A DNA stretch of 64,000 bases from NCBI GenBank assembly GCA_014843695.1, contig CM026401.1, forward strand, positions 29,496,562 through 29,560,561. The letters are read 5' to 3'. The DNA is from Archivesica marissinica. Taxonomy: Eukaryota > Mollusca > Bivalvia > Venerida > Vesicomyidae. The first letter of the stretch is position 1. Every line of letters begins with the position of its first letter. This document shows positions 31,219-42,600 of the stretch, one piece after another. A program made the position numbers and the translations under genes. The notes below the pieces were generated by a model. That model did not search any database. It was not told the origin of the DNA and saw only the letters and a list, made by a program, of their open reading frames with translations.

Positions 31219-31397
31219 TTAACTCTTTACGTGCTGGTAAAATATAGGTTATAAATTGTTCTAATAATTGTAGCAGACGACGATTGACAATTCATTAATG
31301 TGATTTTCTTATTTGTAACTGACATCTCTGGATATATGTCATGAAATTCCACTACATATTGACTGTTCTTTTCATCGCTAGGTTGCAACGAGTTAAA
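31219..31397. mobile_element. Possible TTAA-flanked MITE
   Basis: Bounded by TTAA at 31219 and 31393. The left end CTCTTTACGTGCTGG and right end GTTGCAACGAG are weakly inverted. A related left end occurs near 27901. Tentative. Confidence 0.3.
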
Positions 31398-31538
31398 GGA
31401 AACGCCTGTTCAAATTTAGCATGTACAAACCATAATGAATACAGCAGATATATAGTTTAAAACAATTAAAAGTGTTTGTTTAAAACAAGTGTTTGGCTAA
31501 AAACAATTAACAACTTCATTCCGAACGTACCGTTAATT

Positions 31539-32117
31539 TCAAACCCCATTAAGCTTTCGCATTCGAATAAGCCTCGGGTTAATGCCAAGCTTCATAGAAC
31601 GCATAGCCATGGCACGATTAAAATGGCGCTGCGGCTTACCATCACCACCTTCATCATAATTTGCTTCCATTGATGTTATAACCCCAAACACCACACCCAT
31701 AATTAGAAAGAGAATTATAAACAGAGTGTACTGCGTCATTGATGGGTTTGGCGCTCCTTCCATGTCACGAAGATGTGCTTCAGCTCTCGGAAAACCCGGA
31801 TTTAATCGCAACGCCTGCTGGAAGTGTAGACTGGCTTCTTGGTAATGTCCGTATGTTTTTAATATCTCACCTAGCGTAAAATGTTGATGCCATGAATTGT
31901 CCTCATTTTGCTGCATTGCTAATGACCTACGCGTTAGGAAAATGGCATCATCAAGGTATTGAAGATTAAACAGAATTCTGGCAAGGTAGAGTAAAATGTC
32001 TGGACTATTTGGTGACACGGCCAATGCCTTCCTGAAGCATTCTATGGACAGTTGAGTGTTTCCTCGTATCCTCCAGTAGTTTCCTATCTGACTATAAGTG
32101 TACGAGGACTTTGGTGA
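31539..32117 (-). CDS. TTC17-like TPR protein with C-terminal membrane segment, last exon
   Basis: Minus-strand terminal exon of 579 nt (192 residues plus TGA), entered in phase 0 after the acceptor TTTATAATTTCAG. It contains SQIGNYWRIRGNTQLSIECF, then repeats with the TPR pattern (ILLYLARILFNLQYLDDAIF at about residues 41-60, HFTLGEILKTYGHYQEASLH at about 79-98, ALRLNPGFPRAEAHL). A single hydrophobic helix follows at about residues 130-150 (YTLFIILFLIMGVVFGVI), then a basic tail of about 40 residues. The YWRIRG-N-T and SIECF-A blocks resemble the TTC17 family, which has been linked to actin organisation and ciliogenesis, but the C-terminal membrane segment is not something I can place with certainty. 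Upstream exons are missing: only about 3.5 kb of contig remains and no other exon is seen. Another TPR protein is possible. Confidence 0.8.
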   Translation of the reverse strand, partial: SPKSSYTYSQIGNYWRIRGNTQLSIECFRKALAVSPNSPDILLYLARILFNLQYLDDAIFLTRRSLAMQQNEDNSWHQHFTLGEILKTYGHYQEASLHFQQALRLNPGFPRAEAHLRDMEGAPNPSMTQYTLFIILFLIMGVVFGVITSMEANYDEGGDGKPQRHFNRAMAMRSMKLGINPRLIRMRKLNGV

Positions 32118-32165
32118 CTGAAATTATAAAGAAAACATTTATTGGTAGTCTGGATTATAACGATA

Positions 32166-32548
32166 CAGTCAAACATGTGTTAGTGGTCACCTCTATTAAC
32201 CCTTTCCTTCATAGAGGTTAATATACTATTCTATCTCCATACAAACGACAGCCAATTAGCTATCATACAGTGGATAAGTAGTCGCCACCTCAATAGATAT
32301 TACTGGGACTACATGAGATTCTGGCCTTTATTATGAACAGTGGTTTGGCTACTACATTGTCAATGTATGTCGTATTGGTAATGGCGTCAAAAGGTGCTTC
32401 TATGAGGGAAAGGGTTAAGCAGCAAGTTTTTAAATTCCCAATATGTTACTTTATGATAATTTACCTCTATTAAACAGCCACCCGTGCTAAGCAGTCACTT
32501 TACATGTATGTGATTCCCTTGGCTGGCTGCTTAACACAGGTTTGACTG
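32166..32548. mobile_element. Tc1/mariner-type MITE interrupted by a TTAA MITE
   Basis: Ends CAGTCAAACATGTGTTAG and ACACAGGTTTGACTG next to TA. The interior has TTAAGCAGCAAG and GGCTGGCTGCTTAA motifs like the copy at 63454. Split at TTAA by the element at 32200-32414. Lies in the intron upstream of the TTC17-like exon. Confidence 0.85.
32200..32414. mobile_element. TTAA-flanked (piggyBac-like) MITE, nested
   Basis: Ends CCCTTTCCTTCATAGA and TCTATGAGGGAAAGGG, flanked by TTAA at 32196-32199 and 32415-32418. Same family as 6155-6624 but with only one copy of the internal segment. Confidence 0.85.
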
Positions 32549-32723
32549 TATATTGCAAGCACAATTTGTGCCAAACAGAAGATGTTTGTGGAGTGTTTCC
32601 TCCAGAAACCGCTTGGCTGATCTCCTCCCGGCATGGCAGTAAACCTTGGACACATGGATCATCAGAGTGTAAATATATATCCGCAGTGGCACCCTATAGT
32701 GGTGCACTGTACAATGTGTCTAC

Positions 32724-32952
32724 TAACGGCTGTCTGATTAGCGCAGTGGTTAGCACGATCGCTTTTCACAAATGCAATGGGTTCGATCCTCGGATTGGGA
32801 AGTATGTAAGATGATATGGTGGTCCGGGTACCTCCGACACAAATGACCACAAATACACTTTTATCCACGCCAACGAGAGTGACCAATATAAGTTGTTACA
32901 GCTTGTTTCGCAATTGTTGTACAATAAATAAAGTTTAAACTTTTTTTTTAAT
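32724..32952 (+). mobile_element. tRNA-derived SINE (family B), copy 2
   Basis: Plus strand: TGTCTGATTAGCGCAGTGG head, TGGGTTCGATCCTCGGATT, tail GTGACCAATATAAGTTGTT and TTGTTTCGCAATTGTTG, ending in AATAAATAAAG and a T/A-rich run. Confidence 0.85.
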
Positions 32953-33239
32953 GTGTCTACTTAAAGTTACCATATATGCAAAATGTCATATCCATGTGTA
33001 GATTTTAGTTAATACTGCTCAATATAAAGACAATAACTCTAGAATTCTTCCTATATGACCGACTCTTGCCCGGATGTAATATTATGATTTGACTTGATAC
33101 ATGTACAATTTTGTGGAATATTATATTGAATTTGAGGGTATAAAGTTGTCTTATCACTATGGGCCACAATAGACAAGTTTGAAATGTTTTAATAAATTCA
33201 GGGCAACTAGAAAATTCCACTGTAGTGTCACTATAGACC
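32953..33239. other. Unique sequence, no gene seen
   Basis: AT-rich segment within the presumed intron of the TTC17-like gene. Confidence 0.4.
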
Positions 33240-33956
33240 TATGCACATTGAAGACCACTGTAACAAATACAAATAAATACAAATACATAGCATTTATATA
33301 GCGCAAAAATTAAATATTATTCTATTGCGCTTCACAATTAGATGCAATTTTAAACATTTACCCATGACATAATATATGGAAATAAAAATGTATACATATA
33401 TAGATATAACTAGGATTCTAGGAATTGGATAAGAACATATTATATCATGATATCTACACCATTACAGTGTATATATAAGTGAGTGATTGGATTAACGATA
33501 AAAGTGGCAATATGAACCATAGACCCAAACACCGCCGTAAGAATGACAACCGTGATGTGGCCAGTACAGTGAATGGGCCGGTACAGTGATCCGCCCATCA
33601 CTACACGACAGAGCTCGAACCCAAGAGAATGCCCATACAACACTTCACTCGTCAATCCAATACTTATAAAGTCGATCTTATTGAACACAAATATTGTATT
33701 TAAACTGTTATATATCATCACAGATGTTATTTTTGTACCAAGAGCACAAAACTTATCGTTCATAAAATTGCTTAAACAGATGGGTTTTCAGTTTTGATCG
33801 GAAACTGGCCTCCGACTCAATGTTTTTCAGATAACTAGGTAGATCGTTCCACAATTTGGGTCCAACGACGGCCATAGATCTATCGGCTAATTTTGTTTGT
33901 CGTCTTGGGATGTTAAAGTTAGTGTCACTTTGTGATCTTAGTCTGATGGTTAACAA
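33240..33956 (-). pseudogene. CR1/L2-type LINE 3' fragment
   Basis: Minus strand 33956-33753 encodes NFNIPRRQTKLADRSMAVVG followed by PKLWNDLPSYLKNI and FRSKLKTHLFKQ. This is the conserved C-terminal block after the reverse transcriptase in many CR1/L2-like LINEs (R-S-F-S-V-x-G-P-x-L-W-N-x-L-P). The downstream 33258-33360 part has the TTTATATAGCGC and TATTGCGCTTCAC motifs often seen in such 3' ends. A SINE-like piece (33470-33640) interrupts it. No RT domain is present, so this is a 5'-truncated copy. Confidence 0.8.
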
Positions 33957-34029
33957 GTTATTCAGTGGAAATGGATCTTACCAAGGTAGAATCAAGGTCA
34001 CGCGCCACATTTTGAATGCATTTCAATGA

Positions 34030-34262
34030 CACAAATAAACAGGAAGTCGTGATAGCACAGTGGTTGCGTGTTCGAAAGGCCATGAGTTTGTGCCCAGCTG
34101 TAGCCATTATGAGTGTGACCTTAGGCAACAAGGCATTTAAATTCCACATTGCTTCTTCTCTCTCCATTGTGGCAATGGATTCTATCAGGAATGAGGGCTC
34201 GAGAGTGATTAATATAAGTCATAGGAACTTGTTTCGCAATCAAGCTAAAATAAATTTGTATA
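34030..34262 (+). mobile_element. SINE family C copy
   Basis: Plus strand: GTCGTGATAGCACAGTGG head, ATTGTGGCAATGGATTC, GAATGAGGGCTCGAGAGTG, tail TGATTAATATAAGTCATAGG and TTGTTTCGCAATCAAGC with an AATAAATTTGTATA end. Matches 25745-25940. Confidence 0.8.
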
Positions 34263-34854
34263 AACTATTATTAACCAATGTTCCTCTCACGGTTCAAGAC
34301 CGTAAACCCAGTGGTTGACACAGTATTGTTAACAGGGTTGGGTGCTTACCGCCAAAAACCTGATTTTTGCCAGGTAAAAACTGACAAAAACCTCCACCAT
34401 ATCTGCCCATCATTTTCACTAAAACCCCAACACACTTAATTCTGAATTTAATCTTACAATTATGTTGGCAAGCTGAACATGAACATTTCAGCTGATGACA
34501 TTTGATACTTGTATCTGAAGGAGATACAATGTAGTTGAATGTACATTGTATATTTTACATGTAATTTAATGATTTGCTTTACATATATATATGACCAATT
34601 TTTCTTTTTGAAATATTTGGATAATTTGGGGGTTTGGCAGTTTTTGACACAAACTGGGTTTTAGTTTAAACATATTTTATTTTATCAATATTTACATCAT
34701 GTTGTAACATTAATATACAAGAACAAATGGATTAAATCGGAAACTGGGTTTTGATCTTGATGGTAAAAATCGGTTGTTACAAGTGTTTGTTTCCGACTTG
34801 GCAAAAACCTGCCGACATTGATGGTTGATGTGTTAGTAGTAATGTCATGTCAGT
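34263..34854. other. Unique sequence including first copy of a 0.2-kb direct repeat
   Basis: 34391-34581 recurs at 35404-35601 on the other side of the 17-bp array. GCCAAAAACCTG-like motifs recur locally (34350, 34630, 34800). No gene seen. Confidence 0.5.
34391..34581 (+). repeat. Direct repeat flanking the 17-bp array, left copy
   Basis: Starts CCTCCACCATATCTGCCCAT and ends GATTTGCTTTA. The right copy at 35404-35601 differs by a few bases and small indels (CACTAAAACC against CACTAAATAGCACACC). Confidence 0.93.
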
Positions 34855-35399
34855 TCATGTATGATAACACTTCATGTATTATAACACTTCATGTATTATA
34901 ACACTTCATGTATTATAACACTTCATGTATTATAACACTTCATGTATGATAACACTTCATGTATTATAACACTTTATAACACTTCATGTATTATAACACT
35001 TCATGTATTATAACACTTCATGTATTATAACACTTCATGTATTATAACACTTCATATATTATAACACTTCATGTATTATAACACTTCATGTATTATAACA
35101 CTTCATGTATTATAACACTTCATGTATTATAACACTTCATGTATTATAACACTTTATAACACTTCATGTATTATAACACTTCATGTATTATAACACTTCA
35201 TGTATTATAACACTTCATGTATTATAACACTTCATGTATTATAACATTTCATGTATTATATATAACACTTCATGTATTATAACACTTCATGTATTATAAC
35301 ACTTCATGTATTATATATAACACTTCATGTATTATAACACTTCATGTATTATAACACTTCATGTATTATAACACTTCATGTATTATAACACTTCATGCA
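34855..35399. repeat. 17-bp minisatellite, about 32 copies
   Basis: Tandem copies of TATTATAACACTTCATG, with short ACTTTATAACAC and TATATATAAC junction variants recurring as blocks. Confidence 0.96.
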
Positions 35400-35403
35400 T
35401 TAA

Positions 35404-35601
35404 CCTCCACCATATCTGCCCATCATTTTCACTAAATAGCACACCCCAACAAACTTAATTCTGAATTTAATCTTACAATTATGTTGGCAAGCTGAACAAT
35501 GAACATTTCAGCTGATGACATTTGATACTTGTATCTGAAGGAGATACAATGTAGTTGAATGTACATTGTATATTTTACATGTAATTTAATGATTTGCTTT
35601 A
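35404..35601 (+). repeat. Direct repeat flanking the 17-bp array, right copy
   Basis: Second copy of 34391-34581, about 70 bp from the end of contig B. Confidence 0.93.
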
Positions 35602-35672
35602 GGTCAGACACCGCTATTGCAATTTCCATAGGCCACCATTATAACACACAGTGCCATTAGATTTTCCCCAAA

Positions 35673-36672
35673 NNNNNNNNNNNNNNNNNNNNNNNNNNNN
35701 NNNNNNNNNNNNNNNNNNNNNNNNNNNNNNNNNNNNNNNNNNNNNNNNNNNNNNNNNNNNNNNNNNNNNNNNNNNNNNNNNNNNNNNNNNNNNNNNNNNN
35801 NNNNNNNNNNNNNNNNNNNNNNNNNNNNNNNNNNNNNNNNNNNNNNNNNNNNNNNNNNNNNNNNNNNNNNNNNNNNNNNNNNNNNNNNNNNNNNNNNNNN
35901 NNNNNNNNNNNNNNNNNNNNNNNNNNNNNNNNNNNNNNNNNNNNNNNNNNNNNNNNNNNNNNNNNNNNNNNNNNNNNNNNNNNNNNNNNNNNNNNNNNNN
36001 NNNNNNNNNNNNNNNNNNNNNNNNNNNNNNNNNNNNNNNNNNNNNNNNNNNNNNNNNNNNNNNNNNNNNNNNNNNNNNNNNNNNNNNNNNNNNNNNNNNN
36101 NNNNNNNNNNNNNNNNNNNNNNNNNNNNNNNNNNNNNNNNNNNNNNNNNNNNNNNNNNNNNNNNNNNNNNNNNNNNNNNNNNNNNNNNNNNNNNNNNNNN
36201 NNNNNNNNNNNNNNNNNNNNNNNNNNNNNNNNNNNNNNNNNNNNNNNNNNNNNNNNNNNNNNNNNNNNNNNNNNNNNNNNNNNNNNNNNNNNNNNNNNNN
36301 NNNNNNNNNNNNNNNNNNNNNNNNNNNNNNNNNNNNNNNNNNNNNNNNNNNNNNNNNNNNNNNNNNNNNNNNNNNNNNNNNNNNNNNNNNNNNNNNNNNN
36401 NNNNNNNNNNNNNNNNNNNNNNNNNNNNNNNNNNNNNNNNNNNNNNNNNNNNNNNNNNNNNNNNNNNNNNNNNNNNNNNNNNNNNNNNNNNNNNNNNNNN
36501 NNNNNNNNNNNNNNNNNNNNNNNNNNNNNNNNNNNNNNNNNNNNNNNNNNNNNNNNNNNNNNNNNNNNNNNNNNNNNNNNNNNNNNNNNNNNNNNNNNNN
36601 NNNNNNNNNNNNNNNNNNNNNNNNNNNNNNNNNNNNNNNNNNNNNNNNNNNNNNNNNNNNNNNNNNNNNNNN
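35673..36672. other. Assembly gap, 1000 N
   Basis: Exactly 1000 N, a placeholder of unknown true size between contigs B and C. Confidence 1.
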
Positions 36673-39600
36673 CAATCCAGGACAAGAACTCACTGACGGT
36701 CACCAACAATCCATGACAAGAACTCACTGACGGTCATTAACAATCCATGACAAGAACTCACTGACGGTCACCAACAATCCATGACAAGAACTCACTGACG
36801 GTCACCAACAATCCATGACAAGAACTCACTGACGGTCACCAACAATCCATGACAAGAACTCACTGACGGTCACCAACAATCCATGACAAGAACTCGCTGA
36901 TGGTCACCAACAATCCAGGACAAGAACTCACTGACGGCCACCAACAATCCAGGACAAGAACTCACTGACAGTCACCAACAATCCATGACAAGAACTCGCT
37001 GACGGTCACCAACAATCCAGGACAAGAACTCACTGACGGTCACCAACAATCCATGACAAGAACTCACTGACGGTCATCAACAATCCATGACAAGAACTCA
37101 CTGACGGTCACCAACAATCCATGACAAGAACTCACTGACGGTCACCAACAATCCATGACAAGAACTCACTGACGGTCACCAACAATCCATGACAAGAACT
37201 CACTGACGGTCACCAACAATCCATGACAAGAACTCACTGACGGTCACCAACAATCCATGACAAGAACTCACTGACGGTCACCAACAATCCAGGACAAGAA
37301 CTCACTGACGGTCACCAACAATCGTTGGGTCACCAACAATCCATGACAAGAACTCACTGACGGTCACCAACAATCCATGACAAGAACTCACTGACGGTCA
37401 CCAACAATCCATGACAAGAACTCACTGACGGTCATTAACAATCCATGACAAGAACTCACTGACGGTCACCAACAATCCATGACAAGAACTCACTGACGGT
37501 CACCAACAATCCATGACAAGAACTCACTGACGGTCACCAACAATCCATGACAAGAACTCACTGACGGTTACCAACAATCCATGACAAGAACTCACTGACA
37601 GTCATTAACAATCCATGACAAGAACTCACTGACAGTCATTAACAATCCATGACAAGAACTCACTGACGGTCACCAACAATCCATGACAAGAACTCGCTGA
37701 CGGTTACCAACAATCCATGACAAGAACTCGCTGATGGTCACCAACAATCCATGACAAGAACTCGCTGATGGCCACCAACAATCCATGACAAGAACTCACT
37801 GACGGTCATTAACAATCCATGACAAGAACTCACTGACGGTCACCAACAATCCATGACAAGAACTCACTGACGGTCACCAACAATCCATGACAAGAACTCA
37901 CTGACGGTCACCAACAATCCATGACAAGAACTCACTGACGGTCATTAACAATCCATGACAAGAACTCACTGACGGTCATTAACAATCCATGACAAGAACT
38001 CACTGACGGTCACCAACAATCCATGACAAGAACTCACTGACGGTCACCAACAATACATGACAAGAACTCGCTGACGGTTACCAACAATCCATGACAAGAA
38101 CTCACTGACAGTCATTAACAATCCATGACAAGAACTCACTGACAGTCATTAGCAATCCATGACAAGAACTCACTGACGGTCACCAACAATCCATGACAAG
38201 AACTCACTGACGGTCATCAACAATCCATGACAAGAACTCACTGACGGTCACCAACAATCCAGGACAAGAACTCACTGACGGTCACCAACAATCCAGGACA
38301 AGAACTCACTGACGGTCACCAACAATCCATGACAAGAACTCACTGACGGTCACCAACAATCCATGACAAGAACTCACTGACGGTCATTAACAATCCATGA
38401 CAAGAACTCACTGACGGTCACCAACAATCAACAAGAACTCACTGACAGTCACCAACAATCCATGACAGGAACTCACTGACGGTCACCAACAATCCAGGAC
38501 AAGAACTCACTGACGGCCACCAACAATCCATGACAAGAACTCACTGACGGTCACCAACAATCCATGACAAGAACTCACTGACGGTCACCAACAATCCATG
38601 ACAAGAACTCGCTGATGGTCACCAACAATCCAGGACAAGAACTCACTGACGGCAACCAACAATCCAGGACAAGAACTCACTAACAGTCACCAACAATCCA
38701 TGACAAGAACTCGCTGACGGCCACCAACAATCCATGACAAGAACTCGCTGACGGTCACCAACAATCCAGGACAAGAACTCACTGACGGTCACCAACAATC
38801 CATGACAAGAACTCACTGACGGTCATTAACAATCCATGACAAGAACTCACTGACGGTCACCAACAATCCATGACAAGAACTCACTGACGGTCACCAACAA
38901 TCCATGACAAGAACTCACTGACGGTCACCAACAATCCATGACAAGAACTCACTGACGGTCATTAACAATCCATGACAAGAACTCACTGACGGTCATTAAC
39001 AATCCATGACAAGAACTCACTGACGGTCACCAACAATCCATGACAAGAACTCACTGACGGTCACCAACAATACATGACAAGAACTCGCTGACGGTTACCA
39101 ACAATCCATGACAAGAACTCACTGACAGTCATTAACAATCCATGACAAGAACTCACTGACAGTCATTAACAATCCATGACAAGAACTCACTGACGGTCAC
39201 CAACAATCCATGACAAGAACTCACTGACGGTACAACAATCCATGACAAGAACTCCTGAGGTCAAACAATCCAGACAAGAACTCCTGAGGTAAACAATCCA
39301 GAAAGAACTCACTGAGGTCACCAACAATCCATGACAAGAACTCACTGACGGTCACCAACAATCCATGACAAGAACTCACTGACGGTCACCAACAATCCAT
39401 GACAAGAACTCACTGACGGTCACCAACAATCCATGACAAGAACTCACTGACGGTCATTAACAATCCATGACAAGAACTCACTGACGGTCATTAACAATCC
39501 ATGACAAGAACTCACTGACGGTCACCAACAATCCATGACAAGAACTCACTGACGGTCACCAACAATCCATGACAAGAACTCGCTGACGGTTACCAACAAT

Positions 39601-42600
39601 CCATGACAAGAACTCACTGACAGTCATTAACAATCCATGACAAGAACTCACTGACAGTCATTAGCAATCCATGACAAGAACTCACTGACGGTCACCAACA
39701 ATCCATGACAAGAACTCACTGACGGTCACCAACAATCCATGACAAGAACTCACTGACGGTCACCAACAATCCAGGACAAGAACTCACTGATGGTCACCAA
39801 CAATCCAGGACAAGAACTCACTGACGGTCACCAACAATCCATGACAAGAACTCACTGACGGTCACCAACAATCCATGACAAGAACTCACTGACGGTCACC
39901 AACAATCCATGACAAGAACTCACTGACGGTCACCAACAATCCATGACAAGAACTCACTGACGGTCACCAACAATCCATGACAAGAACTCACTGACGGTCA
40001 CCAACAATCCAGGACAAGAACTCACTGACGGTCACCAACAATCCATGACAAGAACTCACTGACGGTCACCAACAATCCATGACAAGAACTCACTGACGGT
40101 CACCAACAATCCATGACAAGAACTCGCTGATGGTCACCAACAATCCAGGACAAGAACTCACTGACGGCAACCAACAATCCAGGACAAGAACTCACTAACA
40201 GTCACCAACAATCCATGACAAGAACTCGCTGACGGCCACCAACAATCCATGACAAGAACTCGCTGACGGTCACCAACAATCCAGGACAAGAACTCACTGA
40301 CGGTCACCAACAATCCATGACAAGAACTCACTGACGGTCATTAACAATCCATGACAAGAACTCACTGACGGTCACCAACAATCCATGACAAGAACTCACT
40401 GACGGTCACCAACAATCCATGACAAGAACTCACTGACGGTCACCAACAATCCATGACAAGAACTCACTGACGGTCATTAACAATCCATGACAAGAACTCA
40501 CTGACGGTCATTAACAATCCATGACAAGAACTCACTGACGGTCACCAACAATCCATGACAAGAACTCACTGACGGTCACCAACAATACATGACAAGAACT
40601 CGCTGACGGTTACCAACAATCCATGACAAGAACTCACTGACAGTCATTAACAATCCATGACAAGAACTCACTGACAGTCATTAACAATCCATGACAAGAA
40701 CTCACTGACGGTCACCAACAATCCATGACAAGAACTCACTGACGGTCATCAACAATCCATGACAAGAACTCACTGACGGTCACCAACAATCCAGGACAAG
40801 AACTCACTGACGGTTACCAACAATCCAAGACAAGAACTCACTGATGGTCACCAACAATCCATGACAAGAACTCACTGACGGTCATCAACAATCCAGGACA
40901 AGAACTCACTGACGGTCACCAACAATCCAGGACAAGAACTCACTGACGGTTACCAACAATCCAAGACAAGAACTCACTGATGGTCACCAACAATCCATGA
41001 CAAGAACTCACTGACGGTCACAAACAATCCATGACAAGAACTCACTGACGGTCACCAACAATCCATGACAAGAACTCACTGACGGTCACCAACAATCCAT
41101 GACAAGAACTCGCTGATGGTCACCAACAATCCAGGACAAGAACTCACTGACGGCCACCAACAATCCAGGACAAGAACTCACTGACAGTCACCAACAATCC
41201 ATGACAAGAACTCGCTGACGGCCACCAACAATCCATGACAAGAACTCGCTGACGGTCACCAACAATCCAGGACAAGAACTCACTGACGGTCACCAACAAT
41301 CCATGACAAGAACTCACTGACGGTCATTAACAATCCATGACAAGAACTCACTGACGGTCACCAACAATCCATGACAAGAACTCACTGACGGTCACCAACA
41401 ATCCATGACAAGAACTCACTGACGGTCACCAACAATCCATGACAAGAACTCACTGATCATTAACAATCCATGACAAGAACTCACTGACGGTCATTAACAA
41501 TCCATGACAAGAACTCACTGACGGTCACCAACAATCCATGACAAGAACTCACTGACGGTCACCAACAATACATGACAAGAACTCGCTGACGGTTACCAAC
41601 AATCCATGACAAGAACTCACTGACAGTCATTAACAATCCATGACAAGAACTCACTGACAGTCATTAACAATCCATGACAAGAACTCACTGACGGTCACCA
41701 ACAATCCATGACAAGAACTCACTGACGGTCACCAACAATCCATGACAAGAACTCACTGACGGTCATTAACAATCCATGACAAGAACTCACTGACGGTCAT
41801 TAACAATCCATGACAAGAACTCACTGACGGTCACCAACAATCCATGACAAGAACTCACTGACGGTCACCAACAATCCATGACAAGAACTCGCTGACGGTT
41901 ACCAACAATCCATGACAAGAACTCACTGACGGTCATTAACAATCCATGACAAGAACTCACTGACAGTCATTAACAATCCATGACAAGAACTCACTGACGG
42001 TCACCAACAATCCATGACAAGAACTCACTGACGGTCACCAACAATCCATGACAAGAACTCACTGACGGTCACCAACAATCCATGACAAGAACTCACTGAC
42101 GGTCACCAACAATCCATGACAAGAACTCACTGACGGTCACCAACAATCCATGACAAGAACTCACTGACGGTCATTAACAATCCATGACAAGAACTCACTG
42201 ACGGTCACCAACAATCCATGACAAGAACTCACTGACGGTCACCAACAATCATGACAAGAACTCGCTGACGGTACCAACAATCCATGACAAGAACTCACTG
42301 ACAGTCATTAACAATCCATGACAAGAACTCACTGACAGTCTTAACAATCCATGACAAGAACTCACTGACGGTCACCAACAATCCATGACAAGAACTCACT
42401 GACGGTCACCAACAATCCATGACAAGAACTCACTGACGGTCACCAACAATCCATGACAAGAACTCACTGACGGTCACCAACAATCCATGACAAGAACTCA
42501 CTGACGGTCACCAACAATCCATGACAAGAACTCACTGACGGTCAACAATCCATGACAAGAACTCACTGACGGTCATTAACAATCCATGACAAGAACTCAC

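Noticed and set aside
13452..35672. Nested-gene model: ATAD3 and the TTC17-like gene inside an ARMC9 intron
   Set aside because: Both genes are incomplete at the contig ends, and their missing exons are not found in the flanking contigs. Misplacement is simpler.
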